Assembly (NCBI RefSeq): GCF_000171615.1
Contig: NZ_ABFU01000037.3
Coordinates: 27,975-91,974, forward strand
DNA: 64,000 nucleotides
Reading direction: 5' to 3'
From: Bacillus coahuilensis m4-4
Lineage (GTDB): Bacteria; Bacillota; Bacilli; Bacillales; Bacillaceae_K
Shown: piece by piece, positions 18,856 through 28,202 of the stretch
Position numbering within the stretch: the first letter of the stretch is position 1
How the letters are laid out: every line of letters starts with the position of its first letter
Position numbers and translations under genes: made by a program
Notes under the pieces: generated by a model
Told to the model about the DNA's origin: nothing
Databases searched by the model: none
Seen by the model: the letters and a program-made list of their open reading frames with translations, nothing else

Positions 18856-19209
18856 ATGTGGAAATATGTAAAGATGTTACTGACCTACTGTAGTATTTAC
18901 TTATTTATGCGTTGGTCACCTCCAATTACATCATGGGAGTTTAATAATGTTATGGTGACGTTAATGCTACACAGTATAGATTTTATGGCTAGTTGCTGCG
19001 CGTTAATTGCAGCTTTTTTATTACAATCTAGCCTGATCTCCTATGTATTGAAGAGTGGTACATATCTAACGGTAGAAACGATATTCTTCATAGTGTTAAA
19101 TTTAGCGTTCATCAGCTTCTGTTTGTTTCAATCTGTTTGGCATACCATTATCGTCTTTGTTCTTTCTGTGTTCTATTACAGTATCGGAGAACTAGATCAA
19201 TGGTCTTGA
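18856..19209 (+). CDS. Small four-helix membrane protein of unknown function
   Basis: 117 residues from ATG 18856, behind AGGAGGGA (a TTG at 18853 is also in frame). Hydrophobic segments at about 3-16, 28-55, 62-80 and 85-108 suggest three to four membrane helices. The ribosome site lies in the right arm of a 12-bp inverted repeat. I do not recognise the family. It lies immediately upstream of the CarH-like regulator; whether the two are related in function is open. Confidence 0.6.
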   Translation: MWKYVKMLLTYCSIYLFMRWSPPITSWEFNNVMVTLMLHSIDFMASCCALIAAFLLQSSLISYVLKSGTYLTVETIFFIVLNLAFISFCLFQSVWHTIIVFVLSVFYYSIGELDQWS

Positions 19210-19212
19210 AGT

Positions 19213-19262
19213 TGTACAATTGCTAGTCACAGCCTATACAAAGTTTACACAAGACGTTCACT
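19213..19262 (+). promoter_or_regulatory. Five 11-bp direct repeats, CarH-type operator
   Basis: Hexamers TgtACA (19213), TagTCA (19224), TatACA (19235), TacACA (19246) and TtcACT (19257) recur with an exact 11-base period. Three match TnnACA fully and two have one mismatch. Known CarH-type regulators bind tandem 11-bp repeats with a TnnACA core. The array overlaps the -35 of the promoter for the MerR/B12 gene that follows. Confidence 0.65.
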
Positions 19263-19272
19263 TGGTTATAAT
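19244..19272 (+). promoter_or_regulatory. Sigma-A promoter of the MerR/B12 regulator gene
   Basis: TTTACA (19244-19249) and a consensus TATAAT (19267-19272) are separated by exactly 17 bases. The start codon lies 38 bases downstream of the -10. The -35 is covered by the 11-bp repeat array, implying repression by the product itself or a relative. Confidence 0.75.
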
Positions 19273-19309
19273 CTCAAGGGAAGGGTATTGTATGGACGGA
19301 GGCTGTATA

Positions 19310-20225
19310 ATGAGAAAATCTGAAGGAAAATATAATATTAAGGCAATGGCACAAATGCTTGGAATACAGCCTGGTACGTTAAGGGCTTGGGAACGAAGAT
19401 ATCAAATGGTTGAACCTGTTCGAAATGATTCAGGGCATCGTTTATATACGGAAGAGCAATTAGAAAAATTGAAATGGCTTGTTGAAAAGGTAAACCAGGG
19501 ATTTACGATCAGTCAGGCTGTGTCATTATTAGATAATCAAAAGTTTGTGGATTCATCTATTTTGGAGGAGGCACCAAGAAATAAGCCTCAAGAAATTTCT
19601 AATGAGTTAATGAACGCCTTGCTTTCTTTTGATGAAACGAAAGCGCATGAGTTAATTAATCAAGCTTTTGCCTTATACACAATGGATAAAGTGTTGATTG
19701 ATGTATTAGGTAGCATACTCGTACAAATAGGAAACAAATGGGAGAATGGAGAAATTACGACAGCACATGAACATTTTGCAACGTCCATTTTACGTGCTAG
19801 AATAAGCACGATTATGCATTCATTTCCTCAAACTCTTTTTACCTAAAGTTGTAGCAGTGTGTGGACCAAATGAATGGCATGAATTGGGGTTATTAATTTT
19901 CACTCTCTTTTTGCGAAAAAAAGGCTTTGATGTTATCTATTTAGGCTCAAGTATTAAAGAAGGAGATATAGAAGTGGTTTTAGATACAGTAAAACCAAAA
20001 TTATTATTTTTATCCGTCACGATATCTGAAAATGTGGAGTTGGCCTTACAGCTAACGGAGGATCTGTCAAACAAATATTCCACGCTTACAATTGGTTTAG
20101 GTGGATTTGCGATTGAGACAATGACTCGTGCTCATAAAGAAAAATACCAGTCTCACATTGTTGGTAGTAATCGAGAGCAGTGGGAAAGTTGGTTAATAAA
20201 AAAATTAAACATTCAAGCAAGTTAA
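19310..20225 (+). CDS. MerR-type regulator with B12-binding domain, CarH/LitR-like photoreceptor candidate (frameshifted in this sequence)
   Basis: The ATG at 19310 follows GGAGG. Residues about 7-75 form a MerR winged helix (PGTLRAWERRY...GHRLYTEEQ). Residues about 95-175 are the four-helix cap with W144 and E154-H155, the Wx9EH signature of adenosylcobalamin photoreceptors. A Rossmann B12-binding domain follows with E188-x-H190-xx-G193 (EWHELG) supplying the lower axial His. One extra T in the run at 19836-19840 splits the gene; removing it gives about 304 residues. CarH-type proteins bind DNA in the dark with AdoCbl and release it in light. Its own promoter bears matching repeats. Absent from B. 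subtilis at this locus. Confidence 0.82.
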
Positions 20226-20232
20226 TAATTCA

Positions 20233-20298
20233 CCTCATAATGTCTCTTACCATAGTATGTAGCATGTAGTATGGTAGGGGGCGTTTTTATTTATGAGG
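20233..20298 (+). promoter_or_regulatory. Nested inverted repeats around the mecB start codon
   Basis: CCTCATAA (20233-20240) can pair with TTATGAGG (20291-20298), which contains the mecB ATG. Inside lies TACCATA (20248-20254) with TATGGTA (20270-20276). The fold could limit mecB translation or be the end of the upstream transcript. Confidence 0.4.
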
Positions 20299-20865
20299 TT
20301 AGAACGCTTAGAAGATAATAAAATTAAATTTGACATAACGTATAAAGAGCTACAAGACAAAGGTGTAATGGAAAATGAAACATTAGGGACAACTAGAATG
20401 TGGCATGATTTCTTTGAAGAGCTCATGGAAACGGCTACGGTCGAACTAGGAGTCAGGTGGGAAGAATTTGTTTCCATCGAATTAATTTCACAAAACGATG
20501 AGGAAATTACATTAATTTTTACGGTAGAATCCTTTGGGGATGAAACATTCATGGACGAGTGGTTGCATGATCTTCCAAATGGACAGATTGATAACAAGAA
20601 AATATGGTGGCAATATGAAAATTTTGAAGACCTTCTTTCGTCCATTACTAGACTAACACATTCCTCCTCATCACTTTATGTGTACCAGAACATCTATTTC
20701 CTAGAATTAACGATAGATAGTCCATTAAGTAAAAAGATCATTCCTTTATTAGAGGAATTCGGTATCGAATCAAATGTCACAGAAAGTATGATGCTTGAAT
20801 ACGGAAAACTTCTTTGCGCGGAAAATGCCATTGAGACATTAACTAAATACTTTCATCGAGGATAG
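20293..20865 (+). CDS. mecB: MecB (YpbH), MecA-type adaptor for ClpC
   Basis: A 190-residue acidic protein beginning MRLERLEDNKIKFDITYKEL, the hallmark N-terminal substrate-binding domain of MecA/YpbH. The C-terminal ClpC-binding domain follows (about 105-190, YENFEDLLSSITRL...LLCAENAIETL). B. subtilis YpbH is the paralogue of MecA, placed in this same neighbourhood, which favours MecB over MecA. These adaptors deliver proteins to the ClpCP protease. Confidence 0.85.
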   Translation: MRLERLEDNKIKFDITYKELQDKGVMENETLGTTRMWHDFFEELMETATVELGVRWEEFVSIELISQNDEEITLIFTVESFGDETFMDEWLHDLPNGQIDNKKIWWQYENFEDLLSSITRLTHSSSSLYVYQNIYFLELTIDSPLSKKIIPLLEEFGIESNVTESMMLEYGKLLCAENAIETLTKYFHRG

Positions 20866-21008
20866 CACCTTTCAGTGATTGTTTGATTGAAACATTTAGA
20901 AAAATCTCCTATCATTAGTATAGTAGGTTAGATGTTTTACTAAACAAGATAAGTGTGCTATCTCTTTTTCAGAAGTAGCAAAGTGGAAGAAAGGATAGGT
21001 TCTACAAA

Positions 21009-21977
21009 ATGAATAGACAAGAAGCCATCATTGTGGGCGGTGGACCATGTGGTTTAGCTGCTGCGATTTCTCTTAAAGAAGTTGGAATAAATCCATTAAT
21101 TATTGAAAAAGGTAATATAGTGAATGCGATTTATCATTATCCAACTCATCAAACCTTTTTTAGTTCAAGTGAAAAACTTTCAATAGGAAATGTACCATTT
21201 ATTATTGAAGAACGAAAGCCTAAACGTAATCAAGCTCTAGCTTACTACAGAGAAGTCGTAAAGCTGAAAGAGTTAATGATTAATCGTTTTGAAAAAGTAA
21301 CCTCTATTGAAAAAGTAGGCGAAGATTTTCTTGTACAAACAACTAAAGATCATTATCAAACGAATCGGGTTATCATAGCCACTGGCTATTACGATTCCCC
21401 AAATCTTATGAATATCCCAGGAGAGAGTCTTCCTAAAGTGTTCCATTATTTCCATGAAGGACATCCTTTCTTTGATACGGATGTTGTCGTGATTGGAGGA
21501 AAAAATTCAGCTGTTGATGCAGCCCTCGAATTACATAAAGCGGGTGCTCGAGTAACCGTTATTTACCGAGGTGCAGAATATAGTAAGAGCATTAAGCCAT
21601 GGATTCTGCCTGAATTTGAAGCTCTAGTAAGAAATGAAGAAGTAAAAATGGAATTCAACACAATTGTTTGTGAAATAACAGAAAATAGTGTGAGGTATGA
21701 AAAAGGTGGAGAATTTACAACCATTAAAAATGATTTTGTATTCGCTATGACGGGTTATCATCCAGATCACGCATTCCTAACAAAAATGGGTGTTCATATT
21801 GATGAGGTCAGTGGAAGACCTGAATTTGATCCAGAAACCATGGAAACCAATGTTCCCGGTATTTATATTGCTGGTGTTATAGCCGCAGGCAATAATGCAA
21901 ATGAAATATTTATTGAAAACGGTCGCTTTCATGGAGGATTAATAGCACAATCTATACAAGTAAAGGCCTCAAAGTGA
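21009..21977 (+). CDS. ypdA: YpdA, flavin-dependent bacillithiol disulfide reductase
   Basis: A 322-residue two-nucleotide-binding flavoprotein. FAD site GGGPCGLAAA at residues 10-19; NADPH site VVIGGKNSAVDAALEL near 165-180. C14 sits in the first dinucleotide motif, the position known to be active in YpdA. Known role: reduces oxidised bacillithiol with NADPH. The biosynthetic genes bshB1 and bshA lie at 62.6-64 kb. In B. subtilis gudB lies just before ypdA; it is missing here. Confidence 0.92.
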   Translation: MNRQEAIIVGGGPCGLAAAISLKEVGINPLIIEKGNIVNAIYHYPTHQTFFSSSEKLSIGNVPFIIEERKPKRNQALAYYREVVKLKELMINRFEKVTSIEKVGEDFLVQTTKDHYQTNRVIIATGYYDSPNLMNIPGESLPKVFHYFHEGHPFFDTDVVVIGGKNSAVDAALELHKAGARVTVIYRGAEYSKSIKPWILPEFEALVRNEEVKMEFNTIVCEITENSVRYEKGGEFTTIKNDFVFAMTGYHPDHAFLTKMGVHIDEVSGRPEFDPETMETNVPGIYIAGVIAAGNNANEIFIENGRFHGGLIAQSIQVKASK

Positions 21978-21992
21978 GGCCTTTACTCTTTT
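21961..21992 (+). terminator. Terminator overlapping the ypdA stop
   Basis: TAAAGGCCTC (21961-21970) pairs perfectly with GAGGCCTTTA (21976-21985), followed by CTCTTTTC. The stem includes the last ypdA codons. Confidence 0.85.
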
Positions 21993-21998
21993 CTATGG

Positions 21999-22165
21999 CA
22001 CTGTTAAAGAGTAATTGTAATTAATGTTGAATATCAGCAGTTTATTGGATAACAACGGAAAACACATCCTAGGGTTTGGTGGAAACCCCGCAGGCTTGCC
22101 GTGGACTTTGTAGGCTTCACCAACACCCCGCTGAATACCAAGTCATTTTGCAAAATTCAACAGTG
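21999..22165. repeat. Degenerate intergenic palindromic repeat element
   Basis: CACTGTT at 21999-22005 and AACAGTG at 22159-22165 are perfect terminal inverted repeats. Inside, TTGGTG (22076-22081) and CACCAA (22118-22123) form a second stem around a GC-rich core (ACCCCGCAGG...GTGGACT). The core resembles the sequence at 36044-36187. It fills the ypdA-ansA gap and contains no gene. Confidence 0.55.
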
Positions 22166-22183
22166 TTATTACACAAAGATTTT

Positions 22184-23154
22184 TTATTGAAATGCTTCGT
22201 GTAAATATCGTATTTCTGAAGAAACTGATAATGCTAGAAGCAATTTGATTCGTGCCTTTTGGCCGTTTAATCCATTACAGAAAATCACGCCTTCTTCTTT
22301 TAATCTCTTTCCTCCGCCTTCATAATCATATACATCTTGGACAATACCATTAAAGCATCTGGACACTAAGACGATAGGTATTTGACTCTCTCTTAAGGAC
22401 TGAATCCCTTGAATGGCGGAAGGTGGAAGATTTCCTTGACCTAGCCCCTCAATGACGACCCCATCATACTGTAGTTCTTTTAGACATAGGATTAAGTCGG
22501 AATCCATCCCAGTATAAGCCTTTAATAAAGCTACTTTATGATTTAAATGATAATCCTTTATAACAATAGATTTGTTAGGAGAATGATGAAAAATGATTTT
22601 CTTTTTTTTGTCACAAGACCAATTGGACCATGTTGTGGGCTCTGAAATGTTGCAACATTACTCGTATGGGTTTTTGTTACGTTTAGAGCACTATGTATTT
22701 CATCATTTAATACGACTAACACACCTTTATTTCTGGCTTGATCACATGTTGCTACGCGAATGGAGGTGATAAAGTTGTATAGTCCGTCAGACCCTATTTC
22801 ATTACTAGATCTCATCGCCCCTGTTACCACGATGGGGATGGAAATATCTAACGTAGTATCTAGAAAATAGGCAGTTTCTTCTAATGTGTCTGTTCCATGC
22901 GTAATCACAACGCCATCAATAGAGTTCTTCTCCATTTCGGAAAGAATAAGAGTATGAATTATGTGCATTTTTTCTGGAGTCATATGTGGAGAAGGTACAT
23001 GAAACAACTCAAAGGTTGTAAAATTAGCTAAATCAGAAATTTTAGCGTTTTTAGATAATTGATTTTCATTTCCAATCATAACAGACCCTGTGTCCATATC
23101 TTCATACATGGAAATGGTACCTCCAGTATGAATAATTAATAAATGTTTTTTCAT
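22184..23154 (-). CDS. ansA: AnsA, L-asparaginase (frameshifted in this sequence)
   Basis: Read from ATG 23154 on the minus strand. The N-terminal active-site segment HTGGTIS and the second motif VITHGTDTLEETA identify a type I asparaginase, which hydrolyses asparagine to aspartate and ammonia in the cytoplasm. The frame breaks at an eight-T run (22602-22609, plus strand). Adding one base joins VTKKKKIIFHHSPN to the downstream part and yields about 323 residues (B. subtilis AnsA 329). No aspartase gene (ansB) follows; the end faces the repeat element. Confidence 0.85.
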
Positions 23155-23245
23155 ATATTTTCCCCCTTAAATTCTTGTTGAGTCGTTTTCAATCTCTACA
23201 TTCCATGATACGATGAAAGAAACAAAGAGAAAAGAGGATTAGTGA

Positions 23246-23926
23246 ATGTTCATCCTTTTATCCGCTGGAATTGCTCCCGGTTTAGCATTTCTAAGCTATT
23301 TATATCTAAAAGATGACTATGACAAAGAGACAGCAAAAAATATATTTTTTGCATTCATTTACGGTGCCCTTGTAACGTTTCCTATTATGTTCATTCAATC
23401 TGTCTTAGCTTATGAAGGCTTCACCTTTAGTCCCTTGACTGATGCATTTATTTACTCAGCTTTGCTAGAAGAGTTTTTTAAATGGTTTATATTATTTTTC
23501 TTAATAGTCTCTATGATTAAGCTTCAGGATTCATACGATGGAATTGTAATGGGAGCAAGTGTTTCATTAGGCTTTGCTTCTGCTGAAAATTTTTTATATT
23601 TATTATCTAATGGGATAGAAACGGCTTTTGGTAGAGCACTTTTTCCTGTTTCTAGTCATGCTTTAATAGGGATTGTAATGGGTTATTATATAGGGAAATT
23701 TGCTAGTAAACAAACAAATCCTAAAGAAATACAATTCTTATTTCTATCTTTATTCATTCCCGTTTTCCTTCATGGTTCTTATGATTATCTTATTTTAACT
23801 CATCTGAAAGACTGGCCCTATTATGTTCTTCCTTTCATGTTTTTTCTATGGTGGTTTGCATTAAGAAAAGTGAAAAATGCTCATCAATTAATGACAGTAG
23901 AAACACTTAAGTCACCTTACAAATAA
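23246..23926 (+). CDS. prsW: PrsW, intramembrane site-1 protease of anti-sigma factor RsiW
   Basis: A 226-residue polytopic membrane protein. The glutamate pair in ALLEEFFKW, the ASAENFLYL motif and the His residues in SSHALIGIVMGYY and LHGSYDY are the conserved catalytic positions of PrsW. Known role in B. subtilis: first cut in RsiW that releases sigma-W during envelope stress. Diverges from ansA and is followed by a strong terminator before sleB, matching B. subtilis order. Confidence 0.92.
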   Translation: MFILLSAGIAPGLAFLSYLYLKDDYDKETAKNIFFAFIYGALVTFPIMFIQSVLAYEGFTFSPLTDAFIYSALLEEFFKWFILFFLIVSMIKLQDSYDGIVMGASVSLGFASAENFLYLLSNGIETAFGRALFPVSSHALIGIVMGYYIGKFASKQTNPKEIQFLFLSLFIPVFLHGSYDYLILTHLKDWPYYVLPFMFFLWWFALRKVKNAHQLMTVETLKSPYK

Positions 23927-23968
23927 AGAGGTATAACGATCCTAGTGATCGTTATACCTCTTTATTTT
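23921..23968. terminator. Long bidirectional-type terminator after prsW
   Basis: AAATAAAGAGGTATAACGAT and its reverse complement form a stem of about 20 bp around CCTAGTG, followed by TTTTCTTT. It overlaps the prsW stop codon. Confidence 0.88.
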
Positions 23969-24036
23969 CTTTAGAATAATTTCTACAAGTTTACAAACAC
24001 TAGGGATAGGTAACTACAAGAGTTGGAGGTTTCAGG

Positions 24037-24996
24037 ATGGTTATTAAAACAAATCGATTATTCATTCTATTTATCTTGTGTTTATTTGTACCAAACGGTC
24101 TTCAATCGAATAATCACCATGTTGCAGAGGCTTTTTCTAATCAAGTCGTCCAACATGGTGCTGTGGGTGAAGACGTTGTAGAATTACAAGCTAGACTACA
24201 ATATATAGGATTCTATAACGGTAAAATTGATGGAGTATTTGGATGGGGTACATACTGGGCTGTAAGAAACTTTCAATATGAATTTGGAATGGAAGTGGAT
24301 GGGTTTGTAGGTGAGGAAACAAAAAATAAGCTAGTAAAAGCAAGTAAGTATAATAAACAATTTGTTCAAGACCAAATTAACAGTGGAAAAAAATTCACTC
24401 ATTACGGCGGGGTGGACTTAGAAAAACAAAAGCAGCCTTCTAAATCTTCACCAGAAAAACAAAAGACAGGTGAGGCCCAAGGAAAGCAGGAACAAACAGC
24501 ACAACAGCCAGCGGAACAGCCAGCGGAACAGCCTAAGGAACAGCAAAAGGAACAACCAAAAGATCAACAGAATGAGCAAGCGGAAAACCAAGAAGAAGAT
24601 ACGAGCGGAAAGCCAACAAGCGTCAATACACCAAGCGGATTTTCTCAAAATGATATTCAATTAATGGCAAATGCAGTTTATGGAGAAGCTCGAGGAGAGC
24701 CATATGAGGGACAAGTTGCTGTAGCGGCGGTCATATTGAATCGTGTCGAGAGTCAATCTTTTCCTAATACAGTGTCAGGAGTAATATTTGAACCTGGTGC
24801 GTTTACAGCGGTGGCAGATGGGCAAATATGGCTTACACCGAACGAAAAGGCTAAAGAAGCTGTTATTGATGCGATGAACGGATGGGATCCATCTGAAAAT
24901 GCTTTATATTATTTTAATCCTGTAACAGCAACAAGTGATTGGATATGGTCTAGACCGCAAATTAAGCAAGTTGGTAAACATATATTCTGTTATTAA
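24037..24996 (+). CDS. sleB: SleB, spore cortex-lytic transglycosylase
   Basis: 319 residues. Signal peptide about 1-32; peptidoglycan-binding domain about 40-100 (GAVGEDVVELQARLQYIGFYNGKIDG fragment); a Gln/Glu/Pro/Lys-rich linker (about 128-195) with repeated QPAEQP and KEQ units; then the hydrolase_2 catalytic domain (about 208-319) with Glu in VYGEARGEP. Known role: cleaves muramic-lactam cortex during germination. It is followed 14 bp later by ypeB, needed for its localisation. The linker is low-complexity and may vary between strains. Confidence 0.95.
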   Translation: MVIKTNRLFILFILCLFVPNGLQSNNHHVAEAFSNQVVQHGAVGEDVVELQARLQYIGFYNGKIDGVFGWGTYWAVRNFQYEFGMEVDGFVGEETKNKLVKASKYNKQFVQDQINSGKKFTHYGGVDLEKQKQPSKSSPEKQKTGEAQGKQEQTAQQPAEQPAEQPKEQQKEQPKDQQNEQAENQEEDTSGKPTSVNTPSGFSQNDIQLMANAVYGEARGEPYEGQVAVAAVILNRVESQSFPNTVSGVIFEPGAFTAVADGQIWLTPNEKAKEAVIDAMNGWDPSENALYYFNPVTATSDWIWSRPQIKQVGKHIFCY

Positions 24997-25010
24997 GAAG
25001 GGATGATAGC

Positions 25011-26360
25011 ATGATAAGAGGAATTTTAATTGGTGTGTTATCCCTAGGCGTTATTGGGACAGCATACTGGGGATACCAAGAGCACCAAGAGAAAAATGCC
25101 ATTTTAATTAATGCAGAAAATAACTATCAAAGGGCATTTCATGACTTAACCTATGAAATAGATTTACTCAATGACAAGATAGGGACAACTCTTGCCATGA
25201 ACTCGGATAAATCATTATCCCCTGCATTAGCTGAAGTTTGGAGAATAACTTCAGAAGCTCACAATGATGTGGGGCAATTACCTTTAACACTATTACCATT
25301 TAATAAGACAGAAGAATTTCTAGCGAAAATAGGCGACTTTAGTTATCGTACAGCTGTTAGAAATTTAAATGATAATCCGTTATCAGATGAAGAATTTGCT
25401 ACATTAGAGACACTCTATGAACAAAGTGGAGAAATTCAGAATGAATTAAGAAATGTTCAGCATTTAGTGATTGAGAATAATCTTCGATGGATGGATGTAG
25501 AGTTAGCATTAGCTACAAATAAAGAACCCGTGGATAACACGATCATCGATGGATTTAAAACGGTTAGAAAAAATGTAGAAGGATATGAAGAAACAAATGT
25601 AAATAACACATCTTTCTTGACCATACAAAAGAAAATAAATAATCTAGAAAACTTAAAAGGAAATAAAATTACTGAAAATGAAGCAAAGAAAATTGCCAAA
25701 AAATATACTGGTGAAAATGATGTAAATAAAATGAGAGTAACGAAAAACGGTGACGGTGCAAAATATCCGTTTTACAGTGTGTCAATGATTTTAAATGACG
25801 GCGCGGAAGCAAGTATGGATATTACAGAAGTCGGAGGATATCCAATTTGGTACATTAATACAAGGGAAATAAAAGAACAGCAAATAAGTTTAAATGAAGG
25901 AATAGAAAATGCAAAGAAATTCCTGAAGGAAAGAGATTTTGAGAATTTAGAGTTATTTGAAAGTGCTCAGTTTGAAAATACAGGTGTCTTATCATTTGTT
26001 ACCGTTATAGATGGTATTAGAATCTACCCAAATAGTATCAAAATGAAAGTGGCACTAGATAACGGACAGGTAATAGGTTTCACTGGAGATGACTATTTAC
26101 GTAACAATAAAGAGAGAACAGTTGCAAAACCGGTTCTTTCAAAAGAAGAAGCAAAAGAGTACATTAATAAAAAAGTGGAAATTATGGAGGATCGTCTCGC
26201 TGTTATTGTCAATGACTTAAATGAAGAAGTTCTTTGCTTTGAATTCTTAGGTGTTCTTGGAAATGATACTTATCGTATCTTTATCAATAGTGAATCCGGA
26301 ATTGAAGAAAAAGTAGAGAAACTTCAAAATGCAGAACCTATTTATAATGATGTTCTTTAA
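25011..26360 (+). CDS. ypeB: YpeB, partner required for SleB in spores
   Basis: 449 residues with an N-terminal membrane anchor (about 3-22), a helical N-terminal region and C-terminal PepSY-like repeats (ITENEAKKIAKKYTGENDVNKM fragment near 215; SKEEAKEYINKKVEIMEDRLAVI near 380). It matches B. subtilis YpeB (450) in length. Expected to be made in the forespore with SleB and to hold or stabilise it in the inner spore layers. Confidence 0.93.
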   Translation: MIRGILIGVLSLGVIGTAYWGYQEHQEKNAILINAENNYQRAFHDLTYEIDLLNDKIGTTLAMNSDKSLSPALAEVWRITSEAHNDVGQLPLTLLPFNKTEEFLAKIGDFSYRTAVRNLNDNPLSDEEFATLETLYEQSGEIQNELRNVQHLVIENNLRWMDVELALATNKEPVDNTIIDGFKTVRKNVEGYEETNVNNTSFLTIQKKINNLENLKGNKITENEAKKIAKKYTGENDVNKMRVTKNGDGAKYPFYSVSMILNDGAEASMDITEVGGYPIWYINTREIKEQQISLNEGIENAKKFLKERDFENLELFESAQFENTGVLSFVTVIDGIRIYPNSIKMKVALDNGQVIGFTGDDYLRNNKERTVAKPVLSKEEAKEYINKKVEIMEDRLAVIVNDLNEEVLCFEFLGVLGNDTYRIFINSESGIEEKVEKLQNAEPIYNDVL

Positions 26361-26375
26361 AAAAGAGATAGTATG

Positions 26376-26407
26376 AAGCTACCCAATAAATTTTGGGTAG
26401 CTTTTTG
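26376..26407 (+). terminator. Terminator after ypeB
   Basis: AAGCTACCCAA pairs with TTGGGTAGCTT around a short loop, with TTTTT after the stem. Confidence 0.88.
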
Positions 26408-26525
26408 TCAATCGCACTATTCGTTTTTACATAAATTCAACAGAAGAAATATAGCCAATTGATTAAAATAATGCCATAATATAGGTAGAAAAGTCTGCAA
26501 TCAATTGGTAGGGAAGTGTGTATTT

Positions 26526-27176
26526 GTGATAAAAGTAGGAACCTCATTAATGTTAGAAACAATCCATACTGAACCTTTAGAGCGATATAAATGCAAAGTA
26601 GTAGAAGTGGATGATGCAAAAATTTACATTGATTATCCCATACAGGTAGAGACAAATAAGACCGTTTTTTAATAGATGGAACACAACTAAAAGCAAGCTT
26701 TGTTCAAAATCAATCACCTTTCTTTTTTCAAACAGAGGTTCTTGGAAGAACAAAAAAAACCAATTCCAATGATATTTTTAAACGATCCAGGTACAGATGA
26801 ATACGTTAAAGTTCAACGAAGACAATTTGTTAGAATAGATGCTTCAGTAGATGTATCTATCGAATTGACTGATACTTATTTTGTACCAACAATAACAGAC
26901 GATATTAGCGCTGGAGGCTGTGCTGTTCTATTGCCTGCCGGTGTCGAGTTGCCCTCTGGTATGAATGTTTCCCTATATTTGGTACTACCAATGAATACTG
27001 GTGAGAGTCATTACCTTTCTCTAAAAGGAGAGATCATTCGCACTTTTAATAAGGAAGAACGAGCCATAACATCCATAGAATTTAGGGATTTAGATGAAGG
27101 AGCAAGACAAACCATTTTACGTTTTTGTTTTGATCGTCAACTAGCCTTAAGAAAAAAAGGACTTTTAGAAATTTGA
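26526..27176 (+). CDS. ypfA: YpfA/MotI, PilZ-type c-di-GMP receptor (two frameshifts in this sequence)
   Basis: A GTG at 26526 opens the YcgR-like N-terminal domain (VGTSLMLETIH...KVVEVDDAKIYIDYPI). One T is missing from the run at 26665-26670 and one A is extra in the run at 26752-26759. Correcting both gives about 216 residues. The PilZ domain carries both c-di-GMP motifs, RRQFVR (RxxxR) and DISAGG (D/NxSxxG). B. subtilis YpfA (MotI, DgrA) binds the flagellar stator when c-di-GMP is high. Position before ypfB-cmk agrees. Confidence 0.83.
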
Positions 27177-27230
27177 ATGAATTCATTGATGAAACTCATA
27201 CTAATCATAAAAAGTATGGGAGGAAATAGT

Positions 27231-27424
27231 ATGAAAAATTTTGAACGAATGTTAATTAAAATTGTCATTGTGCAATTTTTCCTATTACTATTTGTTCAAT
27301 TTTTTTTGCTTCAACGGGATGAACTATCAACACTTCAAAAATTACGTATTATGAAGGTGTGTTTAATCACAACGTAAAGGAAGTTATAGAAGTTCAAGGC
27401 CATGAGTATGATGAGGGTAAGTAG
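27231..27424 (+). CDS. ypfB: YpfB, small single-span protein (frameshifted in this sequence)
   Basis: The ATG at 27231 follows GGGAGG. One membrane segment (about residues 10-25) is followed by a short tail. The first frame stops at about 27377. Adding one A to the run at 27337-27341 gives QKITYYEGVFNHNVKEVIE and ends at 27424, about 64 residues, the size and pattern of YpfB. Function unknown. Confidence 0.65.
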
Positions 27425-27524
27425 GTTTCATTGCATCCTATAATGAACAGGATTCTAAATATATCAACAGGGCTATTTATGGTAGAATATATAAGTATTT
27501 TAATATTGAAAGATGTGGTGTCAT

Positions 27525-28202
27525 ATGATGGAAAAGAAAATAAGGATTGCAATAGACGGACCAGCTGCGGCCGGAAAAAGTACAGTGGCAAAAATTTTAG
27601 CAGAAAAATTACAATTTGTTTATGTAGATACAGGTGCGATGTATCGTGCGCTTACATATAAGGCTCAGCAAGATGGTCTATCGTTAGAAAATGATGAACA
27701 AGTTACAGAATTACTAAAATCAATCATGATTACATTAAGTCCACGGACAAATGGACAGTTGGTTCTACTTAACGACTTCGATGTAACGGAATTAATTAGA
27801 ACCCCTGAAGTGACAAATTCAGTGTCGATTGTGGCTAAGCATGCTGGAGTTAGAAAAGAGATGGTAGAAAGACAACAGGAGCTTGCTAAAGAGGGCGGAG
27901 TCGTTATGGACGGCAGAGACATAGGCACTCACGTCATTCCAGATGCCGAAGTGAAGATCTTCTTGCTCGCAAGTGTCACGGAGCGTGCGCAAAGACGCCA
28001 TGAAGAAAATTTAATTAAAGGATATTCTTCAGATTTAGAGAAATTAGTAGAAGAGATTGCGACTAGAGACAAACTCGATTCAGAACGTGAAATTTCTCCA
28101 TTAAAAAAAGCAGAAGATGCGATTGAAATAGATACGACATCTTTAACTATTGAGGAAGTGGTGGAACGAATTTTACAAGTTGCAAAAGAGAGGATGGAAT
28201 AG
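27525..28202 (+). CDS. cmk: Cmk, cytidylate kinase
   Basis: 225 residues from ATG 27525 (ATG 27528 is the alternative). Walker [15 protein letters not shown] near residues 9-22, [23 protein letters not shown] and a final RD..DS..SPL motif are all present. It phosphorylates CMP and dCMP with ATP. Stop codon abuts the next gene's ATG. Confidence 0.95.
   Translation: MMEKKIRIAIDGPAAAGKSTVAKILAEKLQFVYVDTGAMYRALTYKAQQDGLSLENDEQVTELLKSIMITLSPRTNGQLVLLNDFDVTELIRTPEVTNSVSIVAKHAGVRKEMVERQQELAKEGGVVMDGRDIGTHVIPDAEVKIFLLASVTERAQRRHEENLIKGYSSDLEKLVEEIATRDKLDSEREISPLKKAEDAIEIDTTSLTIEEVVERILQVAKERME

Noticed and set aside
24448-24664. Frames in the sleB linker region on both strands
   Set aside because: Shadows created by the repetitive Gln/Glu codons of SleB.
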